Source of the DNA: Notospermus geniculatus
Taxonomy: Eukaryota > Nemertea > Pilidiophora > Heteronemertea > Lineidae
Reading direction: 5' to 3'
Assembly: GCA_002633025.1 (NCBI GenBank)
Contig: NMRB01000189.1
Location: forward strand, 440,029-504,028
Length of the DNA: 64,000 nt
A model generated the notes under the pieces. The model did no database searches and was not told the origin of the DNA. It was given only the letters and a program-made list of their open reading frames with translations. Numbering within the stretch: the first letter of the stretch is position 1; each line of letters opens with the position of its first letter. A program made the translations under genes and the position numbers. Below are positions 32,804-42,598 of the stretch, one piece after another.

Positions 32804-33478
32804 ATAATCACGTCTATCACCCGATTTTCCGCCGTAAAAGAAGTATATTATATTTAATACAAATGCGTGATGTATTTCAATTTTGCATTGAAAAATTCAT
32901 TTGATGCCAGTCATAGCACACTGTAAGTTTTCTGTAACACAAAGTTACTTTGATATTTAAGCCAGGCTAAAACACAATACCTAAAGCCTGAAGGTCATGT
33001 TCATGATATCGATTTGCAACAAACCCCATTGAAGAATGGGCGAAATGCACTTCCAGCCAACGCACAACCTTCAGCGAACGTCACAGCTGTGTGACGGAGG
33101 CCAATTTTTGTTGTGCTGAGACGGAATTCTACGTGTGAGAATCCTATCGAAGTCTTAGGTCAGCCTGGCCACGTTAGAGGGAGAGCAACAAACACTCTCA
33201 AACATCACAACGTCTTCGTGATTTACTGGAATATTCAGGCAACTATTCAAGATTGTTGCCAGTAACGATATTAGAGGCTATACATGTGTGTATGACCATC
33301 AACCAATACTTTTGATCATACGTGTGAGTGCGGGCGTAATAGCTTTCTTGAAGGGCGCTGAGTAGGCCTACTAGAAAGGATCGACTTTACATTTGATCTT
33401 CTATTTTATGACCAGCTAGGCTCTACGTAGCCCAGCGAAAGTTGTCGAAACATTCAATTCGAATGCCTCCCTGCAAAT
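32804..33478 (+). promoter_or_regulatory. upstream region of the GPCR gene
   Basis: Non-coding; no TATA box that I would defend. Presumed promoter and 5' UTR of the gene at 33479. TGAATGCCTCCCTGCAAATATGG precedes the start in pieces, with A at -3 relative to the ATG. Confidence 0.35.
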
Positions 33479-34555
33479 ATGGAAAACTCCGCCTCACCGG
33501 CATCTGTTCAGCTGACAACTCTTACAGACAACGCTGAACCAATTAAGTGCACCTCATATTTCTATTTCTCATTAAATGACCCTAATCTTAGCAAAGGCTT
33601 TATACTAAGATTCCATTTTGATGTCACGCTATTGTTAATGGTTGTTTTCTTCGGTCTCATCGGTAATGGGCTTTCCTTTATCGTCTTAGGGAGGGAGAGA
33701 CCATTTACGTCGACATCAGTATTACTTCGGTACCTCGCCGTCGCCGACAGCCTTTTTCTCATCGCTGTCTTCTTTCGGACGAGCTTATATGCGCTATCGT
33801 ATTTCGAAACCACCTTATATTGGTACAGGTACATTTCTCAGATGCTCCTCGGTTATATGTGGGCGGCTCTTTGGATAGCGAAGACCTTCTCTATTTATGT
33901 CACTATTTCAGTAGCCGCCGAACGGTTTGTCGCTGTTTGCAAACCTCTAAAAGCGCCTGTCGTCTGTACAATCAAGAATGCGCACAAACTGGCTATTGGC
34001 GCTTTTTTCTTTTCCTTTCTTACAAGAATAATATTAATTTTGCACGGCAAGGCATTTTGGGTTTACGACAAGTGCACAGACTCATATATAGTCGAATGGG
34101 ATGATAGTTACCGTTATCCGATCCAAAGAAATATCTATTTCGAGATATTTACTGGCATTTTTCTTTACTACTTGGTGACATTGGTCATCCCCGCCTTCTC
34201 TCTCGTGTTCTTCACCTATCATCTGCTGGCAGCCTTGAAACAATCATCCATGATGAAACAGATGACAAGCGGGGGCAAAGCAAACGAAAACATAAAAGCG
34301 ACAACAGTCAGGGTTTTAGCCGTTATCATTTTCTTTATCGCGCTTGAGACTCCAAGTTCCATCACCAATATTCTTGAGACATTACGTTCTCTTGGCCATA
34401 TCATGTTGCCGCGATCAACCACATTCAACCTATTTTTTGTTACATATTTCATTAGCGCTCTCAACAATTTTGTAAACTTCTACATATATTGTCTCACGGG
34501 GACGAGGTTCCGACGGACATTAAAGAAAGTATTTGCCTCTGCGTACCGATATTGA
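33479..34555 (+). CDS. class A G-protein-coupled receptor, FMRFamide-receptor-like
   Basis: An uninterrupted 358-residue protein with seven hydrophobic segments, hence a plasma-membrane receptor. Seen: GN in TM1 (residues 62-63), LAVADS in TM2 (D90), ERF instead of DRY at the end of TM3 (148-150), followed by VAVCKPLKAPVVCT, a TM6 beginning VRVLAVIIFFIAL, and TM7 NNFVNFYIYCLTG in place of NPxxY, then a basic tail (RFRRTLKKVF). The ERF-VAVC-P and N-x-VNFYIYC signatures are typical of invertebrate FMRFamide/neuropeptide-type receptors; the ligand is not known. It has no intron and its length is normal. The ATG at 33479 gives an N-terminus of about 45 residues before TM1. Confidence 0.9.
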   Translation: MENSASPASVQLTTLTDNAEPIKCTSYFYFSLNDPNLSKGFILRFHFDVTLLLMVVFFGLIGNGLSFIVLGRERPFTSTSVLLRYLAVADSLFLIAVFFRTSLYALSYFETTLYWYRYISQMLLGYMWAALWIAKTFSIYVTISVAAERFVAVCKPLKAPVVCTIKNAHKLAIGAFFFSFLTRIILILHGKAFWVYDKCTDSYIVEWDDSYRYPIQRNIYFEIFTGIFLYYLVTLVIPAFSLVFFTYHLLAALKQSSMMKQMTSGGKANENIKATTVRVLAVIIFFIALETPSSITNILETLRSLGHIMLPRSTTFNLFFVTYFISALNNFVNFYIYCLTGTRFRRTLKKVFASAYRY

Positions 34556-34560
34556 ATAAA
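34555..34560 (+). terminator. poly(A) signal overlapping the GPCR stop codon
   Basis: AATAAA begins on the last base of the TGA stop (34553-34555). Its final A is the first base of the MITE at 34560; the preceding TAA is the left target duplication. No other AATAAA follows closely. Confidence 0.5.
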
Positions 34561-34692
34561 GCTGCTTTTCCACGAGGCGTTTGCGGGCGCGGGAGGAAAA
34601 AATCGATCCAACGTATTTCCCTTTAGCTGTTTCACCCGTATCCGCTCCCGCCACCGAAACCGCGTTCGCAAACGTCTCGTGGAAAAGCAGCC
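34560..34692. mobile_element. 133-bp PIF/Harbinger-type MITE at the GPCR stop codon
   Basis: Ends AGCTGCTTTTCCACGAG and CTCGTGGAAAAGCAGCC are complementary, arms about 32 bp. TAA flanks both ends (34557-34559, 34693-34695), the 3-bp duplication of PIF/Harbinger elements. Confidence 0.8.
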
Positions 34693-36072
34693 TAACAGGC
34701 GCAACCATCTGACCACCCCTCAACAGAAAGAGGGTTTTGAAACAAAGAAAAACATAGCAGCCATGGAGTAAAATGGGCTAAAACCTAGGATTGTAATTGA
34801 TAAATTAACCGACTACCTAACAAACAAAACAAAAAAGGTAAATAAATGGTGCGCAACGGTCCCCTGGCAGTGTCATGGCTATTTCTCTTAAAGCGAATCA
34901 AAAGCGAAAAAAATTGATTTAGAAATAGAATTTGAAAGGGGACGAATTTTCGGGAAAAATGTAAACAAACTTCTCCAGAATGTCATCAAAAGAAATTCCG
35001 TGCATTCTGATTGGCTGAATTGCCTGTTTACAAACACCATCCAAATGTAAACAAAATCCGCTTTCGATTCGCTTTCAGGCTGGTTTTAAATAACGGTTTC
35101 CAAACTGCCTACTGATTGGTTCAGAAGGACTTTTGCACAGGCCCGCCACGGTTTATATGTTTATTAAATATCCGTGTGGTGTATTACTTGTCAAGCTAAG
35201 AGGAGGGAATGAGGGACTTTAAGAAATCTAACGGTAAGCGTTAACTTTACGACAACGTTATTTTTTGTACCGAAAAGGTAATATTCTATCTGGTGAATAC
35301 GCAGTATGAAAAACAACGTTTTCGTAAAGTTAACGTTTATGTTAGCTTTCTAAACTCCCTATTATATCGTTGCCTGCACACCACAATTCTGGCGATAAAA
35401 GTAAATGTTTCTCAGAAATCCAGGCGAAGATATGTGTCTGTTGACCCAAACATTTGATCAGCATATAAGTTTAATGCGGTCGTTGTTTGCGTTACTGAAA
35501 CGTAGGTGTCGGCAACTGGTCGATGATCTGGAAACGCAGCAGTTGCTTCATATTTTTTGACGTCTGTGGATAACCTCCCATTCTGTTCAGTCGAGGATTC
35601 ACGACAACTACGCAGTCTGAATTTAATTTACAACTGCACAGATCATATTATATTCGTATTGAGTGGCCATCACAGAAAATGACACCCTAATGTAATATTT
35701 TAATGACTCTCGTATTTTGGACTTTTTTTCTAAAGGTTATTCGGCGTCTTTCTTAAACTTAGATCGAGAATAAATAGCCTTAAAATAGCAACATATTCCA
35801 AATTTCTTGCCAAACAAGCAATGACGGTCAACCAAATTGCATTGAACTTTCGTCATTGCATTTTTGGTAAGACATTTTAAATATGGTGCTGTTTTAGTTG
35901 TATTTAACCTGTAGAGTTTAATTATGGTTCCCGATCACTAAGATCGGGAACCATATTGTTTTTGGTCATGGTGTCTGTGTGTGTGTATGTGTGTGGTTGT
36001 TTTGGCTACAAATGTAGGACATCTGCCGCATTAGACACCAACAATTTGAGGACTTCAGGTCCTCGCCCACCA

Positions 36073-36475
36073 ATAGACAAAATTTGAAATACCTCTGCCT
36101 GTGGTAGAGATAGAGGCATAATATCAGCCATACTTAGGTTACTGATGATGCCCATTTCGATTATGCAACGACCTTGACGATCAGAGGTCAAGGTCAAGGT
36201 CAAACTTGATAATTTGAAATATCTCTGCCTGTGGTAGAGATAGAGGCATGATATCACCCATACTTAGGTTATTGATGATGCCCATTTCAATTATGCAACG
36301 ACCTTGATGATCAGAGGTCAAGATCAAGGTCAAACTTGATAATTTGAAATATCTGTGCCTGTGGTAGAGGTAGAAGCATGATATCACCCATACTTAGGTT
36401 GTTTATGCAACGACCTCGATGATCAGAGGTCAAGGTCAAGTTCAAAGTTGATAATTTGAAATAGGTAGAGGCAGA
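36073..36475 (+). repeat. tandem array, 130-bp unit with TCAAGGTCA motifs
   Basis: AATTTGAAATAYCTCTGCCT starts units at 36081, 36211 and 36341, with a shortened one at 36453. Each unit contains GATCAGAGGTCAAGGTCAA. Related units lie at 20055-20326. Confidence 0.85.
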
Positions 36476-37023
36476 GTATTTGGCATACTTAGGTTAATTC
36501 CTTTTTTCTGTACCTTTTTACCTAGTACCTTTACCTTGTACCTTCTTTTACCCAGTACCTTTGTTACCTGTACCTTTTTTACCTACTCTAAATTCCCACT
36601 TACCTGTCCCATTCCTGAACTCGGAAAAAATGACTAAGTCCGAAGTTGAAGATAATAGGGTGGGGGTATGGTGAGAAACAATAATGACCTGTCCACTTTA
36701 TTGTCCCACGATCCCAAGCGTAGTGAAGAATGACGGCGTGCGATAACCTTAATTTGAATGGGGTGATGGCTGACATGACTTACCGGTAAGTGACATAACG
36801 ATGTAATACAAGTTGGACACTGTGAATGTTGATCTTCTGTTCAAATTTTATTATTATCAGGCAATTGGATTGGATTGGATCAGATTTTACGCCGACTATG
36901 ATCAATTTCAATGTGTGTGCACATTCAAGCCTTGGAAACCTGCGATCAGTTTCATGCGCTTGACGATCCGTGAGCAAGTATGAATTGGCCGTTATACTGA
37001 CAAGAGAGCCGTATTCTTACAAT

Positions 37024-37400
37024 TAAACCCTTTTTCACACAGGCTGCGCGCTGCGATGCGTTGAAAAAATCGCCAAGCGGTGTCAGTTTTGACATGGCGC
37101 AGCGTGGCGCGACGCGGTTGCGTGCGGTGGTGATGATTAGCAGAAATGACATCATTCATGTCATTCAAATTGTGACAAATATTGCAGTATCCTCAGCTCA
37201 CGCGGCAGGCGATTCGACGCGGAAAAATACTGCACTGAGCGGTCGAGGCGGTGGAAATCGCTCGTCGCGCCCTACCGATTCTGACTGCATCGCGTCCCAC
37301 CGCAAGTGTGAACAGCTACAGGTTTAACAGTGGGAACAACCAGGCGCGAAAAATTTCACATCGCATCACACCGCGTCGCATAGCGCCTGCAGTGTGAACA
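37024..37400 (+). repeat. dispersed GCG-rich repeat, copy 2
   Basis: Shares AAGCGGTGTCAGTTTTGACA and later words in order with 23270-23650. The right end reads GTGTGAACAAGGCTTTA and the left CCCTTTTTCACAC, a weak TIR. Probably a non-autonomous DNA element. Confidence 0.7.
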
Positions 37401-38347
37401 AGGCTTTACTCGTCGAGGTCGTGCACGAGGCCAGTCTTTGGTCCTGACGTCGGTGGAGGTATGGAAGGAGTTGGAGTGAGGACTCCTGTAGTCAACCGAC
37501 GTGGAGGCAAAAGATTTGCCAAACCATTATGATCCCAGAAAATACGCAGTGCACGAATCACCACCAGTGATCTTGGACTATAACACAAGAGAGCATGCAC
37601 AATGTAGGCCCTGTGGAATCTTTCTTCATGCATTTGACCGGTTACATAGCGATTACCTAACTTCAGTTAAGGAGGACATTTAGGGCCGTATGCACCAACG
37701 AACATTACCTGAACACACCTTGCGCCACAGGTTTTCCATTGTCAGATCATGCCCTGGCAAACATGAACGTATGTCCATTGACAAGTCCTTTTTATTGATC
37801 CAGAACATTACTGTTTCTCACCATACCCCCACCCTATTATCTTCAACTTCCGACTTAGTCATTTTTTCCGAGATCAGGAATGGGACAGGTAAGTGGGAAT
37901 TTAGAGTAGTACCGGTACCTTTTTACTGGTACCTTTTTATCTGATGTCTATCAACGTGCCTTGATCTCTGTCAATGTATCATTCATGTACCGGTAGAAGC
38001 ACCTGTACATCGGGAACCATACGACATTTACAATGTCATCTTGTTTTTAGACTGAATCAAAAAGGTGACATTCATAATCGTACCTCTCCAAAGAAACACT
38101 GAAAAGAGAATTAAGCACCCGGTGTAGCAGTAAAACGTTTCCCTTTTAAAAAGTGTCCACTTCTATTGTTGAATGACGGAATAAGCGGCATGCGTATAGA
38201 AACCAATTGTCAGAGATTAGAAAGTAACAATAGGATATTTTGTTCCCCGGACAGTTTTTCCTAGGACATTCTTTCCCTTCACACCTGGACTCTCCCTTCT
38301 CTATCTTGGCTTCCTCCTGCTCACTTTGTGACCGTTTTTCTCCGACT

Positions 38348-38477
38348 TCATCGATTTATTTCAGAATTTTTGACACCATCGAGGCACTTGCACATGTTGC
38401 ATGATGGCGTGTTTTGATTGATGAATTTGGTTTCCCGGCAGAATGTATCTCCCAGCTCGTCCTGATAACCGTGACCG
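38348..38477 (-). pseudogene. Cys-rich fragment, half a Pacifastin-like motif
   Basis: Minus-strand frame ends GYQDELGDTFCRETKF ... CNMCKCLDG ... NSEINR then a stop at 38348-38350. The spacing C-x12-C-N-x-C-x-C-x2-G fits the first half of the Pacifastin inhibitor motif; the second half (C-T-x3-C) is absent. It abuts the MITE at 38477. The same sequence occurs in copy B near 44030-44150. It may be an exon caught in the duplication or coincidence. Confidence 0.3.
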
Positions 38478-38773
38478 GTGGAACGTTTTTCAGTGAGGCC
38501 CGTGTGCAAGTGTGTCATTACAATAAACTGACGGAATAAGCCGCGACTTGACAATGGAGCCGAATCGGTAGATGTCGTCCTGGGTAACCCTGAAGTTTAC
38601 CCAGGACCAACCTGGGTAACCCTAAAAGTTACCCAGGACGATCCTGGGTAAACTTTAGGGCACTAAAATTTACCCAGTTTGAAATTCGCGCACTTTTTCA
38701 CCTGCGGTCGAGGATCTTGAAAACGGCACTTCAGTCATATGTTAGCCCACAAAATCCATCAAATTGGCAAAAC

Positions 38774-38899
38774 ATGGCAGCTGATAACGTCACTCGTGTT
38801 GCTGCGGCGGATTTGCAGATTTATTTGAATTCGATCGCATCTTATAGGGACGGTCAGTTCATATCTAAAGGTCCAGAAAATCAAAAAGAAAATGGTTAA
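38774..38899 (+). pseudogene. cargo reading frame of the outer element, 5' half
   Basis: ATG at 38774 starts MAADNVTRVAAADLQIYLNS followed by IASYRDGQF. It aligns by nucleotide and protein with the inner copy (LQAYLQSIPSYRDG, near 39960-40010). The frame is cut at TTAA 38896-38899 by the next element and resumes, with a shift, near 40377. Family not recognised. Confidence 0.5.
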
Positions 38900-39703
38900 G
38901 GTGGCGGTGGAGATAGTAAACGCATCCAATTGAGGTCCGTTTTGAAATTTAATTGCACGAATGTGTTACGACCGTAGTTTACTTTGCCAACGAAATTTGT
39001 GAGTTTGTGTATTGTTTCAGATCTCCGAATTTAAAAACTGCACAATAATTAACTGATTATGTAACATTATTCATGAACAATGCAAGTCCCAGATGAAGTT
39101 TTTCAGGGGCGATAACGGGTACAGCCGGCTCCAAATGACCGGATTTTAGGTAGTGATGGATGCAGCATGGCGAGGTCTATGGTCGTTCATGGCCCGATTT
39201 TTCAAAATGGAAATAACTAATTAGCAATTGCTTAATTAGTGGCCTGAAAAAGGTCAAAACAGAAAATTGAATAATGTTTGCTGTTTTCCTCTGAAATTCA
39301 AAAATCGGGGCTGGAACGGCCTTAGAAGAAGTTTTTTCCAGATCATATTCGAAATCAGATTGACCATCGATCCACGCACAAAAAAGAAATCGCTCGTGAA
39401 AATTTGTGAGCAAGTCCGCAACTCCCCCGCGAGCCCTTTGTTATGGTAATGACGAACGCGTGTGGAGTTGGTCACGTTCGGATAAAGCCTGTTCAAAAAT
39501 CATCGACGACAGAGCTATTGTCAGGGAACGTCGTGGACTGATGGAAAGGCGTCGAAAGAGGTATTGCGCAATACCATCCAGGGCCTAACATGCCTAAGAA
39601 CTATACTTGCCAAATATTGAAACAGGCTAGGATTGTGACCGACTGCGGTTGAGGCTATGAATAAATTCATTCAAATCATTTCCATATTCAGCGGGAAAAT
39701 ACG

Positions 39704-40340
39704 GCTGAATCGGTTAATGTCGTCCTGGGTACACCTCATTATTACCCTGGGTATTCTGGGTAATCCTTTTTGTTACCCAGGACGATCCTGGGTATAAATA
39801 AGGTACCTTAACATTACCCAGTTTGAAATCCGCACCATTTTCCACCTGCACCCGAGGAACGGTACCGGTACTATCTTATTCTTGCCCGCCACGAATTTAT
39901 ACACGTGCATTTTGACGTGGTGATTGTCAGCAGCTGTCAGAATGGCAACTCGCGTTAAAGACTCAATTTACAGGCGTATTTGCAATCTATTCCATCCTAT
40001 AGGGATGGAATTTCGTTTTCCAAAAGGAAGAGAGCTGAAGAAAAATCTGGTGGATGTCGGTAATGGTAGATACAAGTTGAAAGCAGGTGTCAAAAATGAT
40101 GCGAAACTGAAGTGGCTTGCACGCGACACCATGATATGCACTGGGAGGGGCAATTGCCAGCGAGAATGTGAACGCACGTACCGCAACCACGGGTGCAGGT
40201 GGAAAATGGCGCGGATTTTAAAACTGGGTAATAAGGTACCTTATTTGTACCCAGGACGATCCTGGGTAACAAAAAAGGATTACCCAGGATTACCCTGGGT
40301 AATAATGAGGTGTACCTAGGACGACATTAACCGATTCAGC
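39704..40340. mobile_element. 9-bp-TSD gene-capturing element, inner copy
   Basis: Ends GCTGAATCGGTTAATGTCGT and ACGACATTAACCGATTCAGC; arms of about 151 bp (39704-39854, 40190-40340). GAAAATACG is duplicated at 39695-39703 and 40341-40349. Only about 335 bp lie between the arms and they hold the cargo frame. This is the most compact complete member here. Confidence 0.88.
39942..40200 (+). CDS. small cargo protein of the inner element (cysteine-containing)
   Basis: ATG at 39942 (MATRVKDSIYRR). The strongest part is NGRYKLKAGVKNDAKLKWLA then RDTMICTGRGNCQRECERTY and RNHGC. The outer element encodes GKYELRDGVKRDPKLQWLAR and DELICTRAGNCQR at 40380-40490, so G-x-Y-x-L, GVK-x-D-x-K-L-x-W-L-A-R-D and IC...GNCQR are conserved. 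An upstream frame change relative to the outer copy (LQAYLQSIPSYRDG is read in another frame) suggests decay. The frame runs on through the right arm to 40319, probably without meaning. Four to five Cys plus one His could bind metal; no family is recognised. Confidence 0.5.
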
Positions 40341-40376
40341 GAAAATACGCCGGGCTTGTCACCACCGCCAGCTTAA

Positions 40377-40512
40377 GGTCGTGAAAGGAAAATACGAACT
40401 GCGTGACGGTGTAAAACGTGACCCCAAACTGCAGTGGCTAGCTCGGGATGAACTTATATGCACTCGCGCGGGAAATTGCCAGCGGCGCTCAGGAGGCATG
40501 GGCACCTGTTAG
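40377..40512 (+). pseudogene. cargo reading frame of the outer element, 3' half
   Basis: Reads VVKGKYELRDGVKRDPKLQW, then LARDELICTRAGNCQRRSGG and ends MGTC with TAG at 40510-40512. It is the counterpart of the inner copy's C-terminal half, with a different last segment. The two paralogues differ at many silent and replacement positions. Confidence 0.5.
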
Positions 40513-40949
40513 ACCGGCAGCCCAGTGCGTAGGTACAACAAATGTACAAGGCGTCTGTTATACATGCTATATATAGATATCCCGGATAGAGAGCTAAGGT
40601 ACATTTTGTTGCTCACAAGGTAGGCCTAAAGTTGGGACAACATGCACGACCATGCCAAAGACACCATGCGATGAGGAATTTTCGTGTGTTGCTACATTGA
40701 AAACATACCAATTTCAACCGCGACCGCAGGTGAAAAAGTGCGCGAATTTCAAACTGGATAAATTTTAGTGCCCTAAAGTTGACCCATGATCGTCCTGGGT
40801 AGCTTTTAGCATGTTTAGGGTTACCCAGGACGACATCTACCGATTCGGCGACAATGGACGACACACAGCGAAACAACGAATCCGTTTCCCAGTGTGTTCC
40901 AAACAATGGGAATCACACAAAAAATGGTCTGACTGAAAAACGTTACACC

Positions 40950-41262
40950 GACTGATATCGGTTGGTGTGTGAATGAAGTCCAATAGTGCGTGGTCACAGT
41001 GCAGAAAAAGACGACGTAACGTCATGCCAGCCTGCGTCAGTTCCGCGATTCGCCGCACGTCACCGCCACCGCCGCTGGGGCGTTAACTCTGGCAATGAAC
41101 ACATGCGAGATTTCGTAGAATTTCTACAGTATGGCTGTTAGCTGCTGCCATCAGTGGTAGAGGATGGAATTAGTAGTAAACATGGCTGACACTGAAGCAG
41201 CCGAGTGGGCAAAATCTTGAAAATGAACGCTATGAAATGATTTCAAAATGATGACAAAGAGC
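40950..41262. other. non-coding stretch
   Basis: CpG-containing sequence. An ATG in good context at about 41183 (AAACATGGCTGAC) opens only 12 codons. No exon supported. Confidence 0.35.
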
Positions 41263-41410
41263 GTGGTCAACGTCGGAAGTAGTATTTAGTTCACTTTTTG
41301 CACGCTGAATATGTGGATTAGAAAGTTGTAATGAAAAAAGCAAAAAATAGGCAGGTGGTCTCAGGCACCTGACTTGTCTCCTGCAGATTTTCAGCCTCCT
41401 TCGTAAAGCG
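41263..41410 (+). repeat. direct repeat pair, left copy (partner 42220-42368)
   Basis: GTGGTCAACGTCGGAAGTAG through GGCAGGTGGTCTCAGGCACC to CTTCGTAAAGCG, almost identical in both copies, same orientation, 810 bp apart. It could be LTR-like or a local duplication; no coding between them. Confidence 0.85.
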
Positions 41411-41599
41411 AGTTTCAAAAAAAATATGCGCCGAAAATTTCACAAACGAATTCTTCAGTAATTCAATCAGCCTTTCGTCTGCTGCTGGCGGCTGCAGGCC
41501 ATACAAGGATCGCTGTGCCTATCAGAGAAATACGCCTGTGCGCCAGAGAGTAAAGTTGTGTGGAAGTAATCCAATTCTACCTAAATATTTGTCACGTTG

Positions 41600-41690
41600 C
41601 CAATCTTTAACCCTTTTCGGGCAAACTCGCCGTTTGTCGAGAGTGCCCTGTACCACACACCACACTCGGACATTCGTATTGACCTAATAT
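41600..41690 (-). repeat. minus-strand copy of the repeat at 2255-2335
   Basis: Reverse complement reads GAATGTCCGAGTGTG, GTGTGTGGTACAGG, CAAACGGCGAG, AAAGGGTTAA in the same order. An N is at 41763 in a C tract just beyond, so the local assembly is uncertain. Confidence 0.65.
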
Positions 41691-42219
41691 CGTCAGCCGG
41701 GGCCCAATTGATGTTCTCTTTGCATATTGTTTAAGGCGTGTGACTACTCTCCCTCCCCCCCGNCGACCCCCCCCCCCCTCTCCCGTACACACACACCCAA
41801 TCACATTAATACATGACTTCAGTCTTTTGCCAGGGGCCGCCAGTGGCGCGTGCATCAGACACCCATCCCTGTTTAGATCACGGCAGCGCCTTACCTGATG
41901 GAGTCACGCTATAACAGCACGTGGAACTCCTCATTTACTTCTGGGATCTCTAGTAGACATGCTAGAAAGTGCCCGAGGAAGATCCCGGTCATGCCGGTTC
42001 AAAATTCAGAGACGACATTATGTTAAAGGAGTTCGACGTCCAAGTTGTAAACAAACCAGTTTGTTTACAGACAGTGGTCGGGAAACTAGTTTTATTCCTT
42101 CGTGAAGGTGGCAGCACCAGTAGCGCCCAGAGATCGTTAGACTGGTGCCCGGTCCAATGCAACTCACTCACGATATTCACGTCAGTACATATCACCGACA
42201 ATAGGTGGCAGCACCGCAG

Positions 42220-42368
42220 GTGGTCAACGTCGGAAGTAGTATTTAGTTCACTTTTTGCACGCTGAATATGTGGATTAGAAAGTTGTAATGAAAAAAGCAA
42301 AAAAATAGGCAGGTGGTCTCAGGCACCTGACTTGTCTCCTGCAGATTTTCAGCCTCCTTCGTAAAGCG
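42220..42368 (+). repeat. direct repeat pair, right copy
   Basis: See 41263-41410; differs by single bases (for example one extra A in the run near 42301). It ends abruptly before CCTGTACCTATACTCTG. Confidence 0.85.
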
Positions 42369-42598
42369 GCCCTGTACCTATACTCTGTACTTTTTCTTTG
42401 AAGAATAAATTACAATTACAATTAAACTGCTCAGCTTGAAGAACACACCTCAATGGCACAAAAGGAGGCTGTCAGTATCCCATGAGAGATCAACAGAAAC
42501 TAAAATCATGAATAGAACCAAAGAAACGAGCAAATCCAAAATGTGATATTCATATCTATATATTACACTATATACACGGTACAAACGTTTTCGGCAGC

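Larger units (their letters stand above)
35923..38043. mobile_element. 2.1-kb segment present in copy A, absent from copy B
   Basis: Copy B passes directly from GAGTTTAAT to TTTTAGACTG, where copy A holds this insert. TATGGTTCCCGAT at the left is complemented by ATCGGGAACCATA at 38011-38023, about 20 bp short of the right edge. Longer inner arms (about 36580-36700 and 37780-37910: CCCACTTACCTGTCCCATTC and complement) also pair. It contains the array 36073-36475, TACCTTTTT-type repeats and a GCG-rich repeat. Superfamily unknown. Confidence 0.7.
34825..39850. repeat. segmental duplication, copy A (interrupted)
   Basis: 34825-35922 plus 38044-39850 match 42599-45520 (copy B) at high identity in the same orientation. 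Copy A carries an extra 2121 bp (35923-38043). The shared part begins at AACAAAACAAAAAAGG and includes the left halves of the nested elements that start at 38477. Confidence 0.85.
38900..40372. mobile_element. TTAA-flanked element with GGTGGCGGTGG ends
   Basis: GGTGGCGGTGG at 38900 and CCACCGCCAGC ending at 40372, each bordered by TTAA (38896-38899, 40373-40376). It splits the outer element's cargo frame and itself contains the inner element at 39704. Its own content (38911-39690) is non-coding. Confidence 0.75.
38559..40849. mobile_element. 9-bp-TSD gene-capturing element, outer copy
   Basis: Ends GCCGAATCGGTAGATGTCGT and ACGACATCTACCGATTCGGC; arms 38559-38710 and about 40721-40849, again built of CCTGGGTA / TACCCAGG palindromes. 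GACAATGGA is duplicated at 38550-38558 and 40850-40858. Inside lie two halves of a reading frame (38774-38899 and 40377-40512) separated by a TTAA-flanked element. Confidence 0.85.
38477..40949. mobile_element. GGTGTAACG-type MITE split by a nested transposon
   Basis: Left part 38477-38558 (GGTGGAACGTTTTTCAGTGA) and right part 40850-40949 (TGACTGAAAAACGTTACACC) together correspond to the 172-bp MITE at 18931. The two parts are separated by the 9-bp-TSD element 38559-40849; removing that leaves a full-length copy. Confidence 0.8.

Noticed and set aside
35923-38043. Helitron
   Set aside because: There is a hairpin near the right edge (GACATTTACAATGTC), but no CTRR terminus, and inverted arms are present, which Helitrons lack.
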